A DNA stretch of 64,000 bases from Heliocidaris erythrogramma. Its lineage: Eukaryota; Echinodermata; Echinoidea; Camarodonta; Echinometridae. The translations under genes and the position numbers were made by a program. Below are positions 48,101-58,403 of this stretch, piece after piece. Within the stretch, counting starts at the first letter, position 1. Every line of letters starts with the position of its first letter. The notes under the pieces were generated by a model. The model was not told the origin of the DNA, did no database searches, and saw nothing but the letters and a program-made list of their open reading frames with translations. The stretch is from assembly GCA_025617745.1 (NCBI GenBank), contig CM046853.1, positions 52,787,021 through 52,851,020 on the forward strand, in the 5' to 3' direction.

Positions 48101-51100
48101 TTCATTGATTGTAAATATTCAACTGTAATGCTCTTTGTGCATGTTGTGGGAGCCCTGTGGTATAGCAGTGAAGGCTCTTGACTTTCGTACAAGAGATCTT
48201 GGGTTCAATCCCCACTCAGTTCTCACAACCTTGGAGATGGTATATTTTACCCTCATTTTCCCTCTCTACCCATTTGTATTAAATGAGTACTTGGGGAGCG
48301 TTTCATCAAGCATTTTGTCAGTGATTTATAATGACAACTGTTATAAGCTACTGAAATCCTTGCATCTGATTGGCCAAGAGCAAATTTGTCAGTAAATATC
48401 ACCGGCAAGACACTTGATGAAATGCTCTCCTGGTTGTGCTAGGGTCATAATAATTGCATTTCCCTCAGGAAGAACAGGATTGATATTGATGAGGCTACCC
48501 TGGGGGAATGAATGAAATTGTTATTATATACTATTATTACCTTTATAATGTCCCTACAGTGCAGAAAAGAAGCTTTATTGATTGCAAATGTGCAATTTTA
48601 TTACCCTTTGTGCATTCAGGGATACTGTCACATTGCCTCTGCACTGAGTATGATTGGCTTATTGGATGAGAACCCACACCTCGCCCTAGAAGAAGATGCT
48701 CCAGAAATCACATGGGTAAGTCTGCGCTTTCTTAAGCTTCATTCCCATGTGCCATGGTAAACTGCCTCTGTTAACTGCAGGTTTTTTTTAAGTGCAATGT
48801 TCCTCACATTTGTGTATCATATAACACACAGACAGATAGGTGAGTATGCGGACGACTTTTTTTTTCATCCCCACTTGCCCACTTTACATGTAAAAAACTG
48901 CAGCGGTTTACTGTGGCTTATGTGAACAAGCTTTTATACAGGGATGTCAGTTTTTTTAGGCAGTCATCTAATTTCAGACTCTGTCATCTCTGTACTTTGG
49001 GTGTTTTCAGACTTTATATCGTCACTAATTTTAAGAACCCGCATACAAATTCTAGCAGGAATTAAATTAAAAATACTGTTTTTTATTTTTATGCCTCCGC
49101 CCACCGAAGGTGGGTGCCGGAGGCATTATGTTTTCGGGTTGTCCGTCCGTCCGTGCGTGCGTGCGTGCGTGCGTGCGTCCGTCCGTCCCACTTCTCGTTA
49201 CCGCGATATCTGAAGAATCATTTCAGAAACTTGGTACTAGTATGTATCCCCATACGAAGATGAACTGATTAGATTTTGGGGTAAGTAGGTCAAAGGTCAG
49301 AGGTCATAGAGGTCAATTTACATTAAATTACATGAAATTCTTGGTGTTTAGCACCGTTACCGCGATATCTCAAGAACTGTTTGAGGTTAGAACTTCAAAC
49401 TTGGTACTAGAATGTTTCCCTATACGAAGATGAACTGATTAGATTTTGGGGTAAGTAGGTCAAAGTTCAGAGGTCAATTTACATGAAATAACATGGAATT
49501 ACTGGTTTTTAGCACCGTTACCACGATATCTCAAGAACTATCTGAGGTGAGAACTTCAAACTTGGTACCAGTATGTATCCCCATAGAAAGATGAACTGAT
49601 TAGATTTTGGGGTAAGTAGGTCAAAGGTCAGAGGTCACAGGTCAATTTACATGAAATTACATGAAAATCTTGGTTTTTAGCACCGTTACCGCGATTTCTG
49701 AAGAACTATTTGAGCTAAGAACTTCAAACTTGGTACCAGTATGTATCCCCATAGAAAGAGGAACTGATTAGATTTTGGGGTAAGTAGGTCAAAGGTCAGA
49801 GGTCACAGAGGTCAATTTACATGAAATTACATGAAATTACTGGTTTTTAGCCTCGTTATCAAATATTTCTAGAACAGTTTGAGCCATCAACTGAATTTAG
49901 GCGGAGGCATATAGGAGACGCAGTCGCATTCATCTTGTTTTAATATGCAATGCATATGAAAGAAAATGTTTCACTCTCATCACCTGTTTAATTGTAAGTA
50001 TGGTATTCAAATTAGCATTTTAAATGCACAATGTCTTTAAACACATTCCTGCATGCCGGTTTGTAAAATCAGTGACGATATTGCTAAGCCATCATCATAT
50101 CTGAGTCTTTTTTTTCAGGCTAACTGGGTAAAAGCAACTGTTATCCTTCTTTCTGTATTCTTTATCTCCATTCACACTATCCTCATATGAATACTCTCCA
50201 GAAAGTGTCCTGAAGAAGATGTGAAATTTTCAGTGTCAAAGGCACTATGGTGACTTGAAGAGTTACATTTCACATTACCCCTGTTGTCTGCACTGTAGAT
50301 TATTCTTCCCCAGTTTATATCTAGAAAAAAGGGGTTTTATTGTTCAATCGTTCCTGTCGTTTTTGTGATAATTTATAATCCAGTACAATTGATCAATGGT
50401 GTTGGACTGATCTAAAGATGCTGTTCTAATTAAGACCAATTAATGGACAACTTTAATAGCCACTTTCATGACTTTGTCAAAATGATAAAATGTGCTTTGG
50501 TTGTCATGTATGTGAATCATTACTTTTATAGTACTGGTACTTCCTGCAACTTTGCATTTGTAGTTATGTGATAACTGATTTCTTTCTGCAGAGAGAGCTT
50601 CTGTGTGTAACCATGGGTGCTAGCATGGGCAAGGAGTTCACGGAGGAGGAAGCCAACAACATGGTGTTTGAAGCAGTGGGAAAAGATCAACAGAGACTAC
50701 AAGCAATCAGAGAGTAAGTCATTTCCACCATCTTAGAGTCTGAATAGACCTTTTAATGACATTTGAGCAGCACTCTTCAAGTACAATAAAAACATGCTTA
50801 AATAAGTGATTACTGTTGTAATTATCTGAAATATGATACATGTAATAGATTTATATTATTACTTATTCTTTAATTATTTCAAACAAAATATTTCAGATGA
50901 CTAATACTCAAGGCAAAGTGGAAGAAAAAGAACAGGATAATACATAACAATGGAATAAGGAAAGAATACATTTTTGATTTCCTGAAATGATTTATTTCTC
51001 ATTGTAAACTGTACTGAAGAAAGCATATATCAGGACCTTTTCACCTGAGGAGTCACATGTTTGACTGTAGTAACTTTTTGACTTTTACGTTGGATGCATT

Positions 51101-54100
51101 ATATTTTCAGGTATTCTGTCTTTTATTCCATGTGTAAATTCCACGAGCTTTTGGCTTTAAGCGCTTGCCCAGAGATATTCTGGAATAATTCTAATTTGAT
51201 TTCATAATTACCAGATTATTTGTTATCATAAACATGAACTAGAACTTCCTGTTTCTTCTTTTTTTCTTTTCTTGAACAAAAAAGGTCTAGATTCTTCCTG
51301 CATCTTGTAGACTAGATTCTGTTTACACCACTGGAATTCTGTCTCATATTATTTGCATGAAACATACCATTTAGTGTGAACATATTACTGTTTATTTTGC
51401 TGTCAACTTTGCTCTACTCATCACATGACACAAACTGCCATGTGCACTACAATGCAATTCAAATTAACAAATAACTTCCTATTATATTAGAAGTGATACC
51501 CGAGTGTAGATTTTCAGAAATATGAATACATTCTTGTTATTCAAGAAATTTCTACACAAGTGTAAAACTATACAATTGTAATTAAGCTTCTACCAACCTT
51601 AAAATTTGTTAGCAAGCTTTTGTCCACTCCTGTGGACTTTCTCAAGCCAAATGATCACTCACACTGTTTCTAACAAATTTTAAGGTTGGTAGAAGCTTAA
51701 TTACAATTGTATGATTACCCCCAACCAATGAAAGTTTTCTGCATTATAAAAAGTGTAAAACTATGTACTTAACTTAGTTACATGGAAAGTCTGACAATGT
51801 TATCTGGCCATCAGTTGTACAGATCTCCCTCTTTACTAGATACTACATGTGACTTGTAAATTACATAATCTATATATGTTACGGACAGAATCGTTTACAA
51901 AGTTCACAATCAATTAAGAGATGAGGGAGAGCAAAAGCAATTTATTCATTTAACTATGAAGGCTGGGGGAGAAAGATAAAACCAAAATCGGCAACTAAAT
52001 TTGATTCGAATGGAACAATTTATTTGACAAAAGATAAAACAATTCTATAACAACAACACTGCCCAGGCAGAAGAAAAAGCTCGGCCTGACGCTAACATAA
52101 GAGATAAGCCAGATTGATGAAATTCCTCGTCATATATACCATAAAGGACGTAGAAACCCGATACATAACAAAGAGAAGAAGGGACAGCATCTAATGTTGG
52201 TTGATAATAATGATGAAAGTGACAATAAATTCAAAGTGACTGTTAAGACTTGTGTTGCGCATAGGCGCAGAAACAAATACACAATATGGTCTCCAAGGAC
52301 ATTCCACTTTATAAGAGGGGTGGAATGAAAAACAAAACAGATGATGAAACAAATGATATCAACAATAATATTGTATCCTGCTATAACATATATACATTTT
52401 CTTTCATTCATTTCCACATTAGTATATCACTCAAAACTTGCTCAAAACTCACTAAAAAATTGCATGATGTTCCAATTATTCTGGAGAGTTTGTTACAGTA
52501 CATTGTGATATTCATAGACTCTACTAGAAGTCATACATGTAGAAATGCTTTGTTTTAGCATAACTACCATATATGGCCACCAAATAAACAAGGTCGGACT
52601 GTACTGTTTATTTTTCTTACATTTTTAAGTCATACACAAAATACTAGAATACAAATTTCATTATAACTATTATCAATCTAAGTTATGAAATTACATGCAG
52701 ATAAAGAATTTACACATAAGTTTACCAGATCATCTAAATTCCTTCAGAGGTTATTTTTGTCAGTATACATTCAAACATGGCTAATATTTTGTCTTCTAGA
52801 CATTCCTATACATGTGCATTTGTGAACAAAGAAAATATTAAATCTTTCTCGAATTATAATCCATATCTGTTTGGCAAAGAATTCCTGAAATAAAAAGTAC
52901 CAAGACACTTCATAAAACAACAGAAATCAGTATCAGTATATTGCTGATATATAGGCAAGGTGGCATCTAATGTGAGTGGTTCCTAATAATTGAAATGACC
53001 TGTAAAAAGCATACCCTCTAAATGTATGTTTAGGTAAGTATGTGAAGCGGCAGAATCTTAATTATACCTGGCAAGCTGTATTAACCCCTACCATGCCGTG
53101 GGTGGCAAATCCCGCACACAAATTTGAGTGTTGAACATTTTGAGGCTCAGAATGGCTTGAAAATTCTTCCTCAAACAGAAACCAGTGCCATCAGTGTAAT
53201 GTTTATTCCTATGCAATATATCTTTGCCCAGTTTGCTTGAGAAAAACTCTTTGAAAGTTGATATTGAACTCTTGAAACTTAATTTTTGAAATTTGCTCAA
53301 AAGTCTGGTGGCATGGAACAGTTGATGTGAGTGGTATAATAGAAAAATTAGAAACAAGTGTACTGAGAAAACATCACTAATTGTTTTGACTGGATCAGAA
53401 TTAATATCCATTCATAAAAAGCTTACAAATAAGTCCCAGTTTCTGTACCACTGTATTTGTACCAGCTGAATGAGAATACTTGCTTTATTAGAATGGAGAT
53501 TGTTCTGCTAAGGAATTTCGCGAGTTGTTTCCGTTTGCAAGTTCTCCGTTTGTCTTATTCTTTCACATTTTTGAAGGCCTTGAATCTGATTATATATAAT
53601 CATTTCTCTACGAGTCAGTCTGATTTTTTGTAGAATGATACATGCACCTACTGTGAGTAGTACCTGTATGAATACAAGAGTCACAATAATGTAAAGAAAG
53701 GTAGTCCGGTCTATGCCATCGTTAACTTCCGCTTTTGGAGGTGTTTGGGATACTGTGTTTGGTAAGTAATAATGTGGAGAAGATTGTTCTTCGTTTTTGG
53801 TGTGATTTTGCTACTAGGTGACACTGTGGCAATTGTTGATGTGGTAGGACATGGTTCTCTTCTACTGTCACCATCTGGATGTACATAATCATTACATGCA
53901 CACAGTCCTTTAGGTTCTGTCAAAGTGGAGGAACAACAAAATGCTGGTTGTATCTTCCTGATCAGAATGATTTCTGTCAAAGTTGTATAGGTTTCAATAG
54001 GGTTGGTCAGTGTAGGCATTCTTTCACCATTTTGATAGCATAGAATTTGACCTGCCAAACTCCCAGCTTTGGCTTCACATTCTAATGAAACCCAGTCTCC

Positions 54101-57100
54101 CCCCTTGTTCCCACTCACACTGCAAGATGCCTTATCTGGGGGATGGTCTATTTTCAGCTGAACTCTTGTTGTGAGTTCATCTATCAATTGCCCATTCTTG
54201 TAAATGGATGAAAGATATGTACCTGCATCACTTCTCATAAGATTGCTTATTGTAAGTCTGAGAAAGCAGTTATTGATTGCCTTCTTGATTTGGACTTTAA
54301 ATCTTTCTGCCTGATCTAGAGGCAATGAATAAGAAACTTTACTTTCTGTAACTTTGAAGATGAAGAAAGGGGTTTTATATCCATGCTGCAAGGTGACTTT
54401 GGTACTATTACATGGGTATGGGAAATCAAAGTTTGCTTCCTTCCCTTTTCTTAATGTTATGGATTGGCACTGATATAAAACCAGTAGAAATAAGACTGAA
54501 ATGGTTAAACAAAGATTAAACATGCTTTAACTTATGTTACAAAAAAAAATTATCTTTAAAAACAGTAACTGATTAATAAGTTTCCACCAATTGTCTTAAT
54601 ATATAAAAAAAAAATAGCAATATTATAGTAGAAAGAAATGAACATTTGAAAGATTATTACAACAATATTTGTTATACCAAATATAGAATTTGGTGGTTGT
54701 TAAGACTATTGTTTACAAACACTACACATATCTCAGGAAGTTTGAAGGAATATGAAACTTAAGTTTTACCACGGAGATCCCCTGTATCGAGCAAATAATT
54801 AAACTTTTTGTGATTTCGAAATGACAGCAAGCTGTTGAAATATATGCAGAAGAATCCTCAACTTCGCAGAGACTTCAAACTTCAAACAGAGGTTGATTGA
54901 GTCAAAACAGTCATGAGGTTGGATTGTAATAGAAATATGCAAATGTCACCACAGTTGGACCTTCTTTGATTTTGTAATCCACAAGTGATTTTCCATGGTT
55001 TGCAATTCTTAGAATATTCCTTTCAAGTTATGTCAGTATGTCAATTTGCAGGGCTGAGAAGATCCAAGAATAAGCCTTCTGTATCCTTCGCAACAGTTAA
55101 ATTTGATTCCAGTTTTGTTTAAAAAGGAAGACAGTGACATTTTGTTTTGGCAGTAAATTTGTTCAGAAGAAAGAAACATTCCACTCTTGAGAGACTTTAT
55201 CCTTATCAGGTGAAACTGTAAAAGAAAGAAGACAGGTGAAAGGCTTGGCATGTTATGTTAAAAGTACATTTAAATCAACAGAAAATTCTTAGGCTGCAAA
55301 AGTAGTCTTCATTAAAACATCAACAACAGATTCGATAAAACATTTTTTTGTTTTTATCTTCATATATCAGCAGTCAACATGTCTATACATTTCCATTATG
55401 ATCCTCAAATTAAGACCATGTTTTATCTGACTTCAGAATATGCCCAGTGTCCACTCTCTTTTTAAATTATGTGAGTTATCTCATAAATTCTGATTTTGCT
55501 AGTAATTATCTTAGATTCATGCACAAGTAATACAAAATAGTGAAGGCATATAAGCTTACCTAAAAATCTCTCATGAGCATTGAAATCCTTTGTGACAATT
55601 ATTGAAAATACCATGGCATACAACAACTGATGTGTACCGCAGGGTAATACCAGTATCCAATAGCAGTGTCAGAAAATGGGATTATAAAATGGCTGACAAT
55701 GTGAGTCCAAAGTCATTGGAAAATGGAACGTGCAAACATAATTTAATAGTTCACCGTTATTTGCGCTACGTTTTATGTGGGTTTTTTCCTTTCTATATAT
55801 CTTATTGGTTATCTGCTGAGATATGAAGATAAAAACAAACAAATGTTATATCAAAGCTTTGTTGACATATATGTCATTTAAGAACCCTTGATGTGTTACG
55901 GAATACCAAAGTTTTATATTATACCGGTATGTCAATATTAGCGTAAAAGCATTGTCTATAATATGATCAAAGGTCTATATATTCCTGACTCAGCAGCGTT
56001 CCGCCGCCGGAACGTGTTATCTTGGTAAAATCTAGACACCTATAAATAAAAATCGGTATTCTAAAAATATTTTGTCTTTCAGTTTAGAGATGGGATTTAT
56101 TGCGATAGAAAACTCAAAGTGCACAATTTCATTGGTGTTTGCATGGATATCTTAAAGATCTATCTGTGTATACATACATGTACATGTACATAAATGCATG
56201 TACAGTCATTAACCATCGACCCTCTGTAACTTAGATTTATTACAACAATTAAAGACATCTCTATATAATTATCATAAAAGATAAAATACCCTTCAGTATA
56301 CCACCCCAGGGCTCCGGTTCATAAAACTTTTTATCAATAACTAGTTACAATAATTTGTATAAGCTACTGAAATCCTGAAATCTGAATGGCTGAGAGTAAA
56401 TTTGTCATAGAAATGAGGCAGTTGTTATTGATAACAAGTTTTATGAAACGAGTCCTGGGGCCTGTAACATAAAGAGATAAATCAATCTTACGATTGCTAT
56501 CAACCGTAAGTCTATGGCAAATCATGTACTGAAGAGTTACAATTGATTGTAAGATTGATTGTATCTCTTTATGGTCACTCAAAGAGGCGGTTGCAGGCAG
56601 ATTAAGGCATGCTTGCTATCAACTGGTTATTTCTTTTGCTCATGAACTTTCAGTGTGGCTGTCCAGCATATAAGATTATTTGCAATCCATCACCTTTTAT
56701 CAGCTGTATAGAGCAATGCATTGCTATTTTTAATCTTCATTCATAGTTACATTCTTTTAATCCTGAACTTTCAATGCGATTGTCATGCATTGTTTAAGTG
56801 TGAATAGAACAACATAGTTGCAAATATTCTCTTTCTGTGTAAGATTATTTTAAATCTATCACCTTTCATCAGCTCTATAAGCAATGCATTGCTTGTTTTT
56901 ATCTTCATTCATAGTTCATGTCAGTGTTTCATATTCTTTATTCTTCTATTTCAGTTTGGGACTTCTGTCAGATACGGTGGTTACAAAGCAGGGTTCTCCT
57001 GTGTTTACTCTATCTCATCACTTGGCTCAGAAGCTTTCATATGGTAAGGAATTTTCAGCATTTCTATCTTGGGATGATGTACATGTATTCTATGCAATAA

Positions 57101-58372
57101 TAAGCTTAGCTCAGGCTTCAAGCTTGAATACACCACTGATAAAATATCTTTCCAATCACGATTTACTGGCATAAATTTTAGTGATCATTGGAAGAAAGTA
57201 TAAACCTGTGAGTTGTTAAGAAATGATGATGGACTGGAATAGTCTGTCCTGTGGCATAACTGAAAAGTGACATGGAGGTATTGGTCTTCTTCTTGTTTGG
57301 AGTAATATTTATCCAGATGTTTAATTCCTCTTTGATGTAGCGAGAACAAATCTTACAACTTCTGAAAAGATGATTCCATCCCATTCTTCATTCAGAATCT
57401 TTCAGAATTCTTTATATCTTATTTGAGAGAGGAAAAAAATAACTATGTCACTATAAACTGGTTTATAGTTTACATGGAGAAGGGCATGGAAGTCAAGCCC
57501 TTACATTCCCAAGCAGAACCCAGAAACATTTATGATAAAACTGTCAATAAATTGTTAACTCCAAAAGTTGATATTAGGGCATCAAATAATTGCGAATGTC
57601 GACCTCTCAAGAAATTTGTGAAAGTTTTTTTTGTGTGTGTTTGTTTTGGGGGTGTTTATAGTGACTATGACCCGATTTACACCAAAGGGCCGGCCTGAGG
57701 CCGGCCTCGGGCCTCCAATTTAGGCCGGCCCGAGGCCCGCAATTTTTTGCTTTTACACCGAATATTGGGCCGGCATTTTCAGGCCTTCTTTCCCAAACTC
57801 ACCGCACGTGTCGCCCTATATTTTTTGTAAACAAAACATTTTTTTCTGCGCGATTTGTTGTCTTTTCATACTCTCGATCTCCGACTCCATTTCGTCGATG
57901 ATGATCTACAAAAATGCAGTCCATTCAGGAACAAAATAAGAAAACTCTTACCAGAAATTCAAAAAAAGATACAATTATCGTCTGTTCTGATATCTTTATC
58001 AAATTTATAATATGTCGGAGGAGGTTAGTTCAATTGAACTTGATGCTTGCACGCCAGATACTCCGGAAATACTTTGCGCGTTTTGTTTGTTGTTCCGTAT
58101 ACGTAACAGCGTCGCATGTGCGCAAAATTGGGGGCCCGAGCCCTCCTTTCCATTTACACCAAATTTAGGCCGGCCTCGGGCCAGCCCGAGACTACCTCCA
58201 GAGGTAGTCCCAAATTTGGGAGGGCCTCGGGCCGGCTTTGCATTTACACCAAGCTTTAGGCCAGCCCGAGGCCGGCCTAAAATGGGGTCTAAGTCACATA
58301 TTTTAACTCCAAAAGTTGATATTAGGGCATCAAGTTGTTGCAAATGTGGACCTCTCAAGAAATTTGTGAAAG

Positions 58373-58403
<31 letters not shown>

